From the NCBI GenBank assembly GCA_017527905.1, contig JAFXPK010000001.1, positions 124,001 through 188,000 of the forward strand: a stretch of 64,000 nt of DNA. Direction: 5' to 3'. Under the pieces are notes generated by a model. The model saw only the letters and a list, made by a program, of their open reading frames with translations. It had not been told where the DNA came from and made no database searches. The DNA is from Paludibacteraceae bacterium (GTDB lineage Bacteria > Bacteroidota > Bacteroidia > Bacteroidales > Paludibacteraceae). Shown here piece after piece: positions 42,446-52,071 of the stretch (the stretch's first letter is position 1; each line of letters starts with the position of its first letter). Made by a program: the position numbers and the translations under genes.

Positions 42446-43310
42446 GTGAAAAAGTATCTGATACTACAAAATCTTCTGAATAGACCTCCTTGGAGAACTC
42501 GCTCACGCCTGGCACGCCCACAGCGTCCGCACGACAGCGGTTGCAGTGGCGGAAGACGTCGATGTACTTCCCCGCGCTCTTCCTCGCCTCCTCGATCTCG
42601 AAGCAGAAAGGCGCTTTCTCGTCTTTCAGTTCGTAGGTCGGTATCAGCGGGATGATGTTGTAGATGGAGGCGCCTAGGGAGGAAACCGTCTTGGCGATTT
42701 GCTCAATGTGGCTTCCGTTGATCCGTGGCACCAATACGGTGTTGACCTTCACGGTGATACCACTCTTCGCTACCTTGCGGATACCATTCAACTGGTTCTC
42801 GATCAATATCTTGGCGCCCTCGTAAGCATCGTATTTCTTCCCGTGGTAGAGGACGAACTTGTTCAGCTTCGCCTCGATCTCAGGGTCGATCGCATTCACG
42901 GTCACCGTCAGCGAATCGATCTTTGCATCAATCACCTGGTCCGCCTTCTCGTCGAGCAGTAATCCGTTGGTGCTCATACACTTGAGTAGGTGTGGGAATT
43001 CTTTGCCCACTAGGCGGAAGGTCTCCAAGGCTGTGTCGGTCGCCAGCGTGTCGCCCGGACCTGCGATGCCTGCCACTTTGATGTCTGGACATATCTTCAG
43101 CGCCTTTCTAAGGATGGCGATGCTCTCCTCCGGTTTGATCACCTTCGCCGTAACGCCTGGGCGGTTCTCCGTGTCGTTCAGCACGCGGCTGCAAAAGCGG
43201 CAGCCGATGTTACATGCCGGACTGACAGGCAAGTGAATCCTTCCCAGATTGCCCGGTTTAGAGGCGAAACATGGATGGTTATTGCGTAATCTCTCTTGGT
43301 TCTCAGTCAT
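42438..43310 (-). CDS. nifB: NifB-type radical SAM cofactor maturase
   Basis: 290 residues from ATG 43310 (MTENQERLRNNHPCF); an upstream in-frame ATG at 43355 would add 15 residues that overlap a GGAGGGGGG ribosome-binding-like sequence. The NifB-specific HPC motif is at 12-14, and the radical SAM motif C33-x3-C37-x2-C40 is in SPACNIGCRFC. No fused NifX domain, so this is the compact form. NifB builds the carbide-containing 8Fe core of nitrogenase cofactors. Its presence implies D1K1 and/or D2K2 carry such a cofactor, setting them apart from chlorophyll- or F430-type homologues. Confidence 0.95.
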   Translation of the reverse strand: MTENQERLRNNHPCFASKPGNLGRIHLPVSPACNIGCRFCSRVLNDTENRPGVTAKVIKPEESIAILRKALKICPDIKVAGIAGPGDTLATDTALETFRLVGKEFPHLLKCMSTNGLLLDEKADQVIDAKIDSLTVTVNAIDPEIEAKLNKFVLYHGKKYDAYEGAKILIENQLNGIRKVAKSGITVKVNTVLVPRINGSHIEQIAKTVSSLGASIYNIIPLIPTYELKDEKAPFCFEIEEARKSAGKYIDVFRHCNRCRADAVGVPGVSEFSKEVYSEDFVVSDTFSHG

Positions 43311-43402
43311 AAATTTTAGATATAATAATCCCCCCTCCGACAACTTTTCAGCCATCGACGCATGTAGAAGATATGTTTGAAACGATGTGTTAACTAATTG
43401 TA

Positions 43403-43456
43403 GGCAAGGCCGCCGGGCATGGAATGTAGTCCCCCTTCCCGACGGCCTTTTTTGCC
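43403..43456 (-). promoter_or_regulatory. Strong hairpin between cysK copy 2 and nifB
   Basis: Arms GGCAAGGCCGCCGGG (43403-43417) and CCCGACGGCC...TTGCC (43438-43456) can pair almost fully. On the minus strand no U-run follows, so it may protect the cysK mRNA end or limit read-through to nifB. Read on the plus strand it is a textbook terminator with six T, but no plus-strand gene precedes it. Confidence 0.6.
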
Positions 43457-43491
43457 ATCGGCATACGCTGAATGTATGCGAGATTCAGTGA

Positions 43492-44430
43492 TTAATTGTT
43501 TGAGAACAAGGCAGTTGACAAGTATCTGTCGCCAGAATCAGGCAGGAGAACCACGATGTTCTTCCCTTTGTTCTCAGGACGTTCTGCCAAGATCGAAGCA
43601 GCCTTCAATGCCGCACCTGAGGAGATACCCACCAAGATGCCCTCGCTTACTGCGAATCTTCTTCCCTCGGTGAAGGCGTCCTCGTTCTCTATGGCGATCA
43701 CCTCGTCATAAATCTTCGTGTTCAACGTCTCTGGAACGAAGCCCGCACCGATACCTTGGATCTTGTGTGAACCGGCTGTTCCTTTCGACAAGACAGGTGA
43801 TGTGGCAGGCTCCACAGCTACTACCTTCACGTTCGGGTTCTTGGATTTCAGGAATTCGCCCACACCTGACAATGTACCGCCAGTACCTACACCAGCCACG
43901 AAGATGTCCACCTTACCGTCTGTCTGGTCCCAGATCTCAGGACCTGTGGTCTCGCGGTGAATCTTAGGGTTGGCAGGGTTCACGAATTGACCCAAGATAA
44001 CAGAACCTTTGATCTCCTTGTTGAGTTCCTCCGCCTTAGCGATGGCTCCCTTCATTCCCTTTGCGCCTTCGGTCAATACGATCTCCGCACCGTAAGCCTT
44101 GAGAAGGTTTCTACGCTCCACGCTCATCGTGTCAGGCAAGGTCAAGATTGCCTTGTAACCCTTAGCTGCGGCTACTGCGGCCAACCCGATACCCGTGTTG
44201 CCGGATGTTGGCTCGATGATGGTGGCGCCTGCTTTCAGAACACCTTTCTTCTCCGCATCCTCGATCATCGCAAGGGCGATACGGTCCTTGACTGAACCTG
44301 CAGGATTAAGGTACTCCAACTTCGCCAAAAGCGTCGCGTTTTTTACACCTGCGTTCTTAGAATAATTGTTGAGTTTCAAAATCGGCGTCTTGCCAATCAA
44401 CTCCAATGAACTTTCAATAATCTTTGCCAT
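43492..44430 (-). CDS. cysK: Cysteine synthase A, copy 2, heading the nitrogenase-like operon
   Basis: 312 residues from ATG 44430, nine bases after GGAGG. Motifs as in copy 1: [23 protein letters not shown]. Nearly identical in sequence and equal in length to the product at 18334-19272. It has a perfect promoter and a leader of about 60 nt. No separate promoter could be found before nifB, so cysK and nifB-nifX-nifH-nifX-D1-K1 may form one transcript. That would tie sulphide capture to the nitrogenase-like system. Confidence 0.96.
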   Translation of the reverse strand: MAKIIESSLELIGKTPILKLNNYSKNAGVKNATLLAKLEYLNPAGSVKDRIALAMIEDAEKKGVLKAGATIIEPTSGNTGIGLAAVAAAKGYKAILTLPDTMSVERRNLLKAYGAEIVLTEGAKGMKGAIAKAEELNKEIKGSVILGQFVNPANPKIHRETTGPEIWDQTDGKVDIFVAGVGTGGTLSGVGEFLKSKNPNVKVVAVEPATSPVLSKGTAGSHKIQGIGAGFVPETLNTKIYDEVIAIENEDAFTEGRRFAVSEGILVGISSGAALKAASILAERPENKGKNIVVLLPDSGDRYLSTALFSNN

Positions 44431-44493
44431 TTTCAAATCCTCCTATTCGTTATGTTATTGTATTCGCTATCGTTTTGCTATCGTTTGACATTG

Positions 44494-44525
44494 CAAATTT
44501 ACTGCAGGTAGATTAATTCACCAAA
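44494..44525 (-). promoter_or_regulatory. Promoter of cysK copy 2
   Basis: Minus-strand TTTG (44522-44525), 20 nt, TAAATTTG (44494-44501), followed by CAATGTCAAAC, close to the CAATATCAAAA after promoters A and B. The rest of 44526-44729 is A+T-rich without a gene. Confidence 0.82.
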
Positions 44526-44729
44526 CATATTTAAAATTATGGATAAATTATCTATATAATAAATATACGATGGAATGATATGCTAATATTGGAATCCATC
44601 GATAGGTTTTTGTAGATTTTTATTCTATGAAGGGGTGGGAAGGGTAGATGCTATGACTGATATTCTATGCAAAAACGAAACAGGTGGACATAGTTAAGGC
44701 CCTTAATATCTAAGATAATTACTTGAATG

Positions 44730-45296
44730 TTATTCTTGGATCATATTCAGGAAATACTGATGGATTCTCGTGTCCTCGTTTAGTTCAGGGTGGAACGAGG
44801 TGACGAGTTGTTTGCCTTGGCGGGCAGCGATGATATGCCCGTCGTGGCTGGAAAGCACATCGACGCCCTCGCGTACCTTTGTGATGTAAGGGGCGCGGAT
44901 GAAGGTCATCGGCACGTTGCCTATTCCTTTGAACTCTTCGTCGACAAAGAAACTGCCGAGTTGCCTGCCGTAGGCGTTCCGCAGCACGGAGATGTCCATG
45001 GTGGCGATTCTTTCCCTCGTGTCGTTCTCCACCTCCTTCGCCAGAAGGATCATGCCGGCGCAGGTGCCGAAGGCGGGCAAACCGTTGGCGATCTCCTGAC
45101 GGATAGGAAGGAGCAGTTCTTCGTCCTTCATGATCCGGAGCATCGCGGTGCTCTCTCCGCCGGGGAGGATCACGCCGTCTTTCGGTTGTTGCCAGTCGCT
45201 CAGTTTCCTTACAAGGAATGTCTCCACATGTAAAGAATGGAGCATTCGTTGGTGTTCCTCGAATGCTCCTTGTAATGCTAATATCGCTATTCTCAT
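44730..45296 (-). CDS. pdxT: Pyridoxal 5'-phosphate synthase, glutaminase subunit
   Basis: 188 residues of a class I glutaminase. ALQGAFEEH at the start, PGGEST (near 46), the nucleophile Cys in FGTCAGMI (near 78), and the catalytic His-Glu in SFHPEL near the end. It makes ammonia from glutamine for PdxS. It overlaps pdxS by four bases (ATGA). Confidence 0.97.
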   Translation of the reverse strand: MRIAILALQGAFEEHQRMLHSLHVETFLVRKLSDWQQPKDGVILPGGESTAMLRIMKDEELLLPIRQEIANGLPAFGTCAGMILLAKEVENDTRERIATMDISVLRNAYGRQLGSFFVDEEFKGIGNVPMTFIRAPYITKVREGVDVLSSHDGHIIAARQGKQLVTSFHPELNEDTRIHQYFLNMIQE

Positions 45297-46165
45297 TTTC
45301 CTCTTTCAGCCATTAATAGTTGGATTTCGCTTTCGTTGATACCGACCATAGCCTCGCCAAGGTCTTCGCTCAACTCTGCCAAAATCTTCGGGTTGTTGTA
45401 GTTGGTCACAGCCTTTACGATTGCCTGCGCGCGTTTTACAGGGTCACCGCTCTTGAAGATACCGCTGCCGACGAAGACGCCTTCTGCGCCCAATTGCATC
45501 ATCAAAGCTGCGTCCGCTGGGGTAGCCACACCACCTGCCGCGAAGTTCACGACAGGGAGTTTGCCGTTGTCGTGCACGAATTTCACGAGGTCGAAAGGCA
45601 CACGCAGTTGTTTAGCGGCCTCGTAGAGTTCGTCGTCGTTGAGCGAACCGAGTCTTCTGATCTCGCTCTGCATCATGCGCATGTGTCTAACGGCTTGGAT
45701 CACATCGCCCGTGCCTGGCTCTCCCTTGGTACGGATCATGGTCGCGCCCTCGTTGATACGGCGCAATGCCTCGCCAAGGTCTTTCGCACCGCAGACGAAA
45801 GGCACTTTGAATTTACGTTTGTCGATGTGGTATACGTCGTCGGCTGGAGAGAGCACCTCGCTCTCGTCGATGTAGTCGATTTCGATTGCCTCCAGGATCT
45901 GCGCCTCGGCGAAGTGTCCGATACGGCACTTGGCCATCACCGGGATAGATACGGCCGCCTGTATGCCTTTGATCATCTTAGGATCACTCATGCGGGATAC
46001 ACCGCCTGCCGCGCGGATGTCCGCCGGGATCCTTTCCAACGCCATGACGGCGCATGCGCCCGCCGCTTCAGCGATACGAGCCTGTTCTGGGGTTGTCACG
46101 TCCATGATTACACCGCCCTTCAGCATTTGTGCGAGGTTGCGGTTAAGAATTGTTCTGTCTTCCAT
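45293..46165 (-). CDS. pdxS: Pyridoxal 5'-phosphate synthase, synthase subunit
   Basis: 290 residues of the PdxS (SNZ) barrel: [95 protein letters not shown]. It forms PLP from ribose 5-phosphate, glyceraldehyde 3-phosphate and ammonia. PLP is the cofactor of at least six enzymes in this island. It has its own promoter after the kinase-AraC fusion gene, a likely regulator. Confidence 0.97.
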   Translation of the reverse strand: MEDRTILNRNLAQMLKGGVIMDVTTPEQARIAEAAGACAVMALERIPADIRAAGGVSRMSDPKMIKGIQAAVSIPVMAKCRIGHFAEAQILEAIEIDYIDESEVLSPADDVYHIDKRKFKVPFVCGAKDLGEALRRINEGATMIRTKGEPGTGDVIQAVRHMRMMQSEIRRLGSLNDDELYEAAKQLRVPFDLVKFVHDNGKLPVVNFAAGGVATPADAALMMQLGAEGVFVGSGIFKSGDPVKRAQAIVKAVTNYNNPKILAELSEDLGEAMVGINESEIQLLMAERGK

Positions 46166-46202
46166 CTGTCCTTTGTTTTTTATGAATTTCTTATTTTGGG
46201 TG

Positions 46203-46233
46203 CAAAGGTGGATAGAATGCGTAATTTGGCAAA
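46203..46233 (-). promoter_or_regulatory. Promoter of pdxST
   Basis: Minus-strand TTTG (46230-46233), 19 nt, CACCTTTG (46203-46210, one mismatch to TAnnTTTG). Confidence 0.55.
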
Positions 46234-46264
46234 ATGAGTATTCCTATTTGGTAAAATATTGTGC

Positions 46265-47356
46265 TTAAAAACACAAAGAGGAGGATTTTCTGAACTGGGA
46301 AGGGGATACTTTTTCGTAGTGGCGGAAGAATTTGCAGAACATGGCTTGTGAGGTGAATCCTAGTTTGTCCGCCACCTCTTGGATGGTGAGGCGGGAGGTC
46401 TCCAATAGTTGGATGGATTCTTGTATCAGGTAGTTGTCTATCACCTGTTTAGGCGTTTTGCCCACTGCCTTATTGGTCACTTGGGAAAGGTACCTTGGGG
46501 TGATGGATAGCTGGTCCGCATAGTAGGCCACGTCGTGCGCATGTCGGTAATGTTCGGAGATGAGTGACATGAGTTGGTTGTACAGGTCCGCGTTCCGGTA
46601 GGCTTTGTCGGGGGAGGGCACGGCGTAGACCACCTGGCTGTGGATGTAGTCGTGCGCGTTGCGGATGGCGGTAGGTATATCGTCGCCCAACGCCAGCCTC
46701 ACGGCGATGGCGGAGGAGAGTGCTCCGCTGACTCCATGCTTCTGCCAGCCGTCCATGTTGTGGGAAGAGAAGAAACGCTTCCTTCCCTTGTGGTAGAGCA
46801 GGGTGGTGATGCGTCCCTCTGTCTGGTGCCCGCCACGGAGCATGATGGCCTCCGCCCCCATGTCGGAAAAGGCTTCGGCTGTCGCCACCATGTCATCGTC
46901 CGTGAAGATATCCTTGCCTAGCAGGAGTTTGGCCTCCTCGCATTTGATGATGAGCAGGGTGGAGATGGGTATCAGGTGTTTTTTTATCGCTTCGAGGGTT
47001 TCCTTGCGCACGAGGGGGGTGCCGTCGGAGGAGATGATTCCCGGGTCGCAGATGATGGTCTTGCAGGCGATGACTTCATCCCGCAGCCGGCGAATGGCCT
47101 GGGCGTCTCGTATCAGCCCGATTTTGACGGCCTTTGGTTTCGCCTTCTCGATGATGGATTGGGCCTGCTCTGTGACGATCTCTACGGGTAGGTCGAATAT
47201 CCTTCTGGAACCATCGCCCTTTTCTAGGGATACGGAGGTGATGATGGAGAGCGGGTGGCCCCCCAGTTCCGAGATGGTTTGAATATCGGACTGTATGCCC
47301 GTCTCGCCAAAACCGTCGGAGCCGGTGATGCTTAGGATAGGGGTGTCGCTCTTCAT
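46265..47356 (-). CDS. ThiD/PdxK-like kinase fused to an AraC-type DNA-binding domain
   Basis: 363 residues. Residues 1-250 form a ribokinase-fold HMP/pyridoxine kinase: SITGSDGFGETGIQSDI, VKIGLIRD, ICDPGIISSDG, and a GHGVSGA-like anion-hole segment (KHGVSGALSSAIAV). Residues about 265-363 are an AraC helix-turn-helix pair (DVAYYADQLSITPRYLSQVTNKAVGKTPKQVI, LTIQEVADKLGFTSQAMFCKFFRHYEKVSPSQFR). The kinase part probably senses or phosphorylates a vitamin B6 or pyrimidine compound while the AraC part regulates. Placed between cysE and pdxST, so most likely a B6-responsive regulator of pdxST. Kinase activity is uncertain. Confidence 0.88.
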   Translation of the reverse strand: MKSDTPILSITGSDGFGETGIQSDIQTISELGGHPLSIITSVSLEKGDGSRRIFDLPVEIVTEQAQSIIEKAKPKAVKIGLIRDAQAIRRLRDEVIACKTIICDPGIISSDGTPLVRKETLEAIKKHLIPISTLLIIKCEEAKLLLGKDIFTDDDMVATAEAFSDMGAEAIMLRGGHQTEGRITTLLYHKGRKRFFSSHNMDGWQKHGVSGALSSAIAVRLALGDDIPTAIRNAHDYIHSQVVYAVPSPDKAYRNADLYNQLMSLISEHYRHAHDVAYYADQLSITPRYLSQVTNKAVGKTPKQVIDNYLIQESIQLLETSRLTIQEVADKLGFTSQAMFCKFFRHYEKVSPSQFRKSSSLCF

Positions 47357-47383
47357 AGGCAGAGGGGAGAGGTCTCCGTTGGG

Positions 47384-48274
47384 TTATATTCCCGCACCGT
47401 CGGTGAAGGTCTCTTCCACCGCCCTTTGCTGAACGATCTTCGAGTATGGTCTGACGCTTTGGGTAACCCAGATGTTACCGCCCACGATGGTGTCGTGTCC
47501 GATGGTGATGCGTCCCAAAATAGATGAGTTGGAGTAGATGGTGACATTGTCCTCAATGATCGGGTGCCTAGGTGTGTTGAGCAGGACACCCTGCTCGTTC
47601 TTGGCGAATTTCTTGGCACCGAGCGTGACACCTTGGTAGAGGGTGACGTGGTTGCCTATGATGCTGGTTTCGCCGATCACGACGCCCGTGCCGTGGTCGA
47701 TGGCGAAGTATTCACCGATCTGTGCGCCCGGGTGGATGTCGATACCCGTCTTGGAGTGCGCCAACTCCGTGATGATGCGGGGCAGGACAGGCACGCCGAG
47801 TTTCAGCAGGGCGTGCGCCACGCGGTAGTGGAGCATCACCTGTACGATAGGGTAGCAGAAGATGATCTCACCGTAGGCGGTGACGGCCGGGTCGGCTTTC
47901 GCCATCGCTTCGATGTCCGTGTACAGAACCCTTTTTATCTCCGGGATGGCGTCGATGAACTGCAAAACGATCTCGTCGCTCTTGTCCTCTCGGATCTCCT
48001 CTCCTTTGAAGCTCTTGAAACTGAGGCTGATCTGTTCCTTCAGATCCTTCTCCAGGTTCTCCATGCTCACGCCTATGTGGTAGTGGCGGCTTTCCGTGCT
48101 TCGAATCTCCGCACCGAAATAACCAGGGAAGATGATTTGTCTAATCGTTTCTATGATCCTCTCTATGGTAGGAATTGAAGGTTGCTTGCCACCTTCCGTC
48201 TTCATGAACTTCTCTTGGTCGGTGATTTTCGCGAGTATTTTAACGTTCTTGGTCAATGTTTTTTTCTTGTCCAT
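47384..48274 (-). CDS. cysE: Serine O-acetyltransferase
   Basis: 296 residues. An N-terminal helical region (1-150) is followed by a left-handed beta-helix of hexapeptide repeats: KTGIDIHPGAQIGEYFAIDHGTGVVIGETSIIGNHVTLYQGVTLG, then PIIEDNVTIYSNSSILGRITIG. It makes O-acetylserine, the acceptor for CysK and for a CBS/MccA-type enzyme. First gene of cysE-kinase/AraC-pdxS-pdxT; 27 bp separate it from the fusion gene. Confidence 0.95.
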   Translation of the reverse strand: MDKKKTLTKNVKILAKITDQEKFMKTEGGKQPSIPTIERIIETIRQIIFPGYFGAEIRSTESRHYHIGVSMENLEKDLKEQISLSFKSFKGEEIREDKSDEIVLQFIDAIPEIKRVLYTDIEAMAKADPAVTAYGEIIFCYPIVQVMLHYRVAHALLKLGVPVLPRIITELAHSKTGIDIHPGAQIGEYFAIDHGTGVVIGETSIIGNHVTLYQGVTLGAKKFAKNEQGVLLNTPRHPIIEDNVTIYSNSSILGRITIGHDTIVGGNIWVTQSVRPYSKIVQQRAVEETFTDGAGI

Positions 48275-48401
48275 AATGGTTCTTTGATTTTAAAGGTGCG
48301 AAGTTATCAAAAAAAAATTATACGGGGCAAGTGGGTGTTGGAACATTTTGTAGGCAGTTCCATCAAATTGATTATGTAATGTGACAGAAATAATTGTTGT
48401 G

Positions 48402-48433
48402 GGAAGCGGCGAGGCGGTTGCTTCGCTGTTTCC
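48402..48433. repeat. Inverted repeat in the divergent gap cysE / T5orf172
   Basis: GGAAGCGGCGA pairs with TCGCTGTTTCC (two G-U type pairs, one mismatch), followed by TTTTG on the plus strand. It marks the right edge of the sulphur island; a terminator relic or boundary element is possible. Confidence 0.4.
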
Positions 48434-48546
48434 TTTTGTCCTGCCCGTCTAAATGAAAGATTCATGCGATAATATCAAATGTTTTGTGTGGTATCCGAAA
48501 AATTATAATTTTGTCATTGACACTCAAAAACGAGAAATAGATAGTT

Positions 48547-49197
48547 ATGCCGACAAAAGAACCAGGATATGTTTATATATTGACCAATCCAAGTTTCCGA
48601 GAGGATTGGGTAAAGATTGGCAAAAGTAGCCGTCCCGTTGACGTTAGAAGCAAGGAACTGGATAATACTGCAGTTCCATTGCCCTTTGAAATCTTTGCCA
48701 CGATGAAGACGGTGAAGTTCAATGAGGTGGAAAAATTAGTGCATAAGACCATTGACCGTCTCACCGATCTGCGTATTCGACAGAATCGCGAGTTCTTTAA
48801 TGTCGCACCACAGCTGGCACTCGACATCTTCCGTGACATTGCCAGCACGATAGACGATGCTGAGGTAACGCTCTACAAGGATAATAAACCCATCGAAGAA
48901 CTCGAGGATGAAACATCGGCGAAACGGGAGGTGAAAAGACCACGCTTCAAGTTTTCAATGTGTGGTATCGAGATTGGCGAACAAATCACTTTTGATCCTA
49001 CTGGTCTCAAAGTGAAGGTTGCCTCTGACGACAGTATCGAATATGAGGGGCGTATATACAAACTCTCTCCTTTTGCAGGCACTTTTATGCCCGAAGAACA
49101 GCGCAACACTTCTGGTGCATACCAGGGCGCAAAGTTCTTTTCGTATCATGGCAAGGTGCTGGATGATATTAGGAAGGAAAAAGAAAATAACGAGTAA
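48547..49197 (+). CDS. T5orf172/GIY-YIG-type protein
   Basis: 216 residues. The N-terminal domain has YVYILTN (GIY-YIG equivalent), VKIGKSSRPVDVRSKEL, and the downstream EFFNV region typical of T5orf172 domains of phage and defence-associated proteins. The C-terminal part (about 130-210) resembles a DUF4357-type module (GRIYKLSPFAG, SGAYQGAKFF). Possibly a nuclease or DNA-binding factor. It precedes an AddB/AddA-like pair in an A+T-richer block, separated from it by a small terminator. Confidence 0.8.
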   Translation: MPTKEPGYVYILTNPSFREDWVKIGKSSRPVDVRSKELDNTAVPLPFEIFATMKTVKFNEVEKLVHKTIDRLTDLRIRQNREFFNVAPQLALDIFRDIASTIDDAEVTLYKDNKPIEELEDETSAKREVKRPRFKFSMCGIEIGEQITFDPTGLKVKVASDDSIEYEGRIYKLSPFAGTFMPEEQRNTSGAYQGAKFFSYHGKVLDDIRKEKENNE

Positions 49198-49249
49198 TTA
49201 ATGTTATTGGTAGACTCTCTCCCTCTCGAAACATGAAAAACAAAAGGCC

Positions 49250-49270
49250 GTACATCCTGTACATTTTTTT
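49250..49270 (+). terminator. Short terminator after the T5orf172 gene
   Basis: GTACA / TGTAC stem with a three-base loop, followed by seven T. Confidence 0.6.
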
Positions 49271-49290
49271 GAATATTTTTTGTCTGTAGC

Positions 49291-52065
49291 ATGAATATAA
49301 TCTTTTCACCTGAATACTCAGGAAATGTTTACGTTAAGCCATCAGATGGCAAGGATGTAATGATGGACACAGTGGTGGTGAACACCATTGGTCTCATCAA
49401 TATGCTTGAACTCCGTCTGGGACTCCATTATGAGGATATACCAGGACAGGAACGTGAAGCGCACTATTATGATGCAGTATGCAAGTATATGTCTGCTCAT
49501 CCTAAAAATGTGATGGCAGCATCATTTAAGGTTTCTGGTCTTAGTACTGCTAAGTCCATGTTGGCATGGCGTGATGAATTGCGTAGTGCGGAATGGGACT
49601 TTGACGGAGAAGATATTAGCGAACGCCTTGCTGTGCTTATTAGCGTTGAAGAATATTTCCGCAAGTTGGATGCCTGCGATATGGCAGGTCGCCTTCATAT
49701 TGTGACTGACCAGATATTATTTCAGAAACTTGATTGCAAGGATATGGTTATTACTATGTCCTTGTCAAAGGAGTTGCTGAAGCCTACAATCAAAAGACTT
49801 GTTGAGGTGCTTGAATCTCAAGGTGCTAAGATTGAGTTGATGGCAGGTGCATCAGATTCCAATAATAATCTAAGCAGGGTTCGTCAGTTGATAGCATCGA
49901 AACAGAAGGGAAAGATTAAACTTGACACGACCGACGAATCTATCATAATTTGGAAGTTTGAGGATGAACGCTGCGCATGCGAATACCTTTCATATAACAA
50001 GATGGGGGATGTTGATGTATGGGTAAATACAGACAATAAGCAGATGGACAACTGGCTGATGCTGACGAATAGAGCTATGACAGGTAGTGTTACTGCTGAC
50101 TGTACTCCTCAATTGACTCAGCTGTTTGTTATGGGATTAGGAATGTTTTCTAATCCTCTTAATGTCAATACACTGATTGAATGGCTTAATATGCCTGTTC
50201 ATCCAATTGACAGATTCTTCCGTTCTGCATTGGCCGATACCATTGTTCAGGAAGGTGGTTATAGGAATAATGATGCTTGCAAGAAGAAAATTGAGCAATT
50301 TCTGGATGGTAAGTTTGTATACCTCGATGAAGAGCAAAGAGCTCTTCCTGAAGATGAACAGGAGATGATTAGACAGAAGAACAAGAAGAAACGTGAGAAA
50401 CAAGTTTCCGCCTTCCTCCCTTCTATTACTTCTTCAGAAATAATAAAGACAGAAGATGTTCGTCAGTTTGTGATGGAATTGTCTTCTTGGTCACGTCAGA
50501 GAGCCCACCTTATGTCAGGTGAGGCTAATAACGAACAGTGGGTAGAGCAGTTGATGGCTGTATCAGGTATGTGTGATGCTTTCAATATTTTATTGGGAAC
50601 CATAAACGACTCTACAATTGACTATAAGACAATTGACTCTTGGATGAGTACTATCTTTGAGAAGGGATCATATACCAACGCAGTTGCTGAGCGAGGTTGT
50701 AGAATTGTCGTTGATTCTCCTGCTAAAATAGCTTCAGTTGCAGGAAAGACTATCTGGATTGGAGTGGATGGTGATGCAAGTCAGACACAGGAATGTGCCT
50801 TCCTCTATCCATCAGAGAAAAAGAAACTCAAGGATATGAAGTATATGCATCCGTGGGCTGAAGAAGATCAGAATGAGTATCATGAACAGATAATGATAAC
50901 TCCTCTGCGTATGACCGCTGAACAACTGATACTTGTCGTGAGAGAGCGTATGGGAGGGGAAAACACATTGAAACATCCTTTGATTGTCCGCCTGGAACAG
51001 CAGATTGATAACATCAAGGACTTTGTACGTTTCCCTCGAATAGAAGGGGAAGGCCGTCATCAAGTTGAGATGGTGGAAAACGGTGGAGTATCTGCAGAGT
51101 TGCAGTTTGACCATGCTGACAAAATCAAATGGCCTGATCATTTAAGTCCTACGAGTATAGGTACCCTAGCAGAATATCCATTCGATTATATGATGGATCG
51201 TCTATTAGGTATCACCAATGATGGTAAGGCTCAGATGGCAGATGTTAAGACAACAAAGGGTAATGTAGCCCATGCAGTTATTAAGGAGTTATTCGCTCCT
51301 CGTGAAAATAACCGTTACTCATACCCTAAAGATATAGCTGAACGAATTAAAGTCGAGTACGAAACAGTATATAACAATATACTTGAAGCCAAAGGAGCTG
51401 TACTTCAGTTGGCAGAAAACAAATTGTCAGAGAAACTGTTACATGAGCAGTTGCGCAGTTGTCTTGATATTCTTCTTAAGATATTAGAGGATAATGAACT
51501 GAAGGTAACAGGATGTGAATCGTATGTCGAATGTCAGATGAACCTTGGTTTGCCAAAGGCTATTGGCGAGGACGGCAACATTAAGGATCGTGATATGGTT
51601 GGCTTTATTGATATGACTCTCGAAGATAGGGACAGTCACCCTGTGGTATTCGACTTCAAGTGGACATCCTGGGCAAGGGGTTATCAAGATAAGTTGATGG
51701 AGAATCGAAGCGTTCAGTTGGAACTCTATCGTATGATGCTTGGACGCAAGAAGAAAGACGAAGTGAAACGAGTCGCTTACTTCCTGATGCCAGAGGGTCA
51801 ACTTTATAGTCAGGAGGCATTCGTTGGCAAAAATTGTCATCAATTGACTCCTGAAAACCACGCTAACATTGTCGAACAATTGAAACGATCTGCTCAATTT
51901 CGCATGGAACAGATTAAGGGTGGAGTAGTAGAAACCAATGGTGAATATGATGAATTGCAGTATGTGAAGGATACAAAGGATCGTGATCTCTTTCCATTGA
52001 AGGAATCGGAAGATGGCAAGAAGGAAGGCAACTTCTTCTCACAGTATAAACTCTTTAATAACTAA
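49291..52065 (+). CDS. AddB-like PD-(D/E)XK nuclease
   Basis: 924 residues, much smaller than full AddB. The N-terminal two-thirds resemble an inactivated helicase-like region without a P-loop. The C-terminal nuclease domain starts near HLSPTSIGTLAEYPFDYMMDRLLG (about 610) and contains the catalytic stretch GFIDMT...PVVFDFKWTSW (about 770-800) and QLELYRMML (a QxxxY-type motif). It lies six bases before the helicase gene, so the pair probably forms an AddAB-like helicase-nuclease for double-strand-break processing or anti-phage defence. Codon use is visibly more A+T-rich than in the sulphur island. Confidence 0.8.
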   Translation: MNIIFSPEYSGNVYVKPSDGKDVMMDTVVVNTIGLINMLELRLGLHYEDIPGQEREAHYYDAVCKYMSAHPKNVMAASFKVSGLSTAKSMLAWRDELRSAEWDFDGEDISERLAVLISVEEYFRKLDACDMAGRLHIVTDQILFQKLDCKDMVITMSLSKELLKPTIKRLVEVLESQGAKIELMAGASDSNNNLSRVRQLIASKQKGKIKLDTTDESIIIWKFEDERCACEYLSYNKMGDVDVWVNTDNKQMDNWLMLTNRAMTGSVTADCTPQLTQLFVMGLGMFSNPLNVNTLIEWLNMPVHPIDRFFRSALADTIVQEGGYRNNDACKKKIEQFLDGKFVYLDEEQRALPEDEQEMIRQKNKKKREKQVSAFLPSITSSEIIKTEDVRQFVMELSSWSRQRAHLMSGEANNEQWVEQLMAVSGMCDAFNILLGTINDSTIDYKTIDSWMSTIFEKGSYTNAVAERGCRIVVDSPAKIASVAGKTIWIGVDGDASQTQECAFLYPSEKKKLKDMKYMHPWAEEDQNEYHEQIMITPLRMTAEQLILVVRERMGGENTLKHPLIVRLEQQIDNIKDFVRFPRIEGEGRHQVEMVENGGVSAELQFDHADKIKWPDHLSPTSIGTLAEYPFDYMMDRLLGITNDGKAQMADVKTTKGNVAHAVIKELFAPRENNRYSYPKDIAERIKVEYETVYNNILEAKGAVLQLAENKLSEKLLHEQLRSCLDILLKILEDNELKVTGCESYVECQMNLGLPKAIGEDGNIKDRDMVGFIDMTLEDRDSHPVVFDFKWTSWARGYQDKLMENRSVQLELYRMMLGRKKKDEVKRVAYFLMPEGQLYSQEAFVGKNCHQLTPENHANIVEQLKRSAQFRMEQIKGGVVETNGEYDELQYVKDTKDRDLFPLKESEDGKKEGNFFSQYKLFNN

Positions 52066-52071
52066 GGTAGT

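Noticed and set aside
43403..43456. Plus-strand terminator as proof of a plus-strand gene near 43.4 kb
   Set aside because: No plausible plus-strand gene with a promoter or family match precedes it; it is kept only as a structural element.
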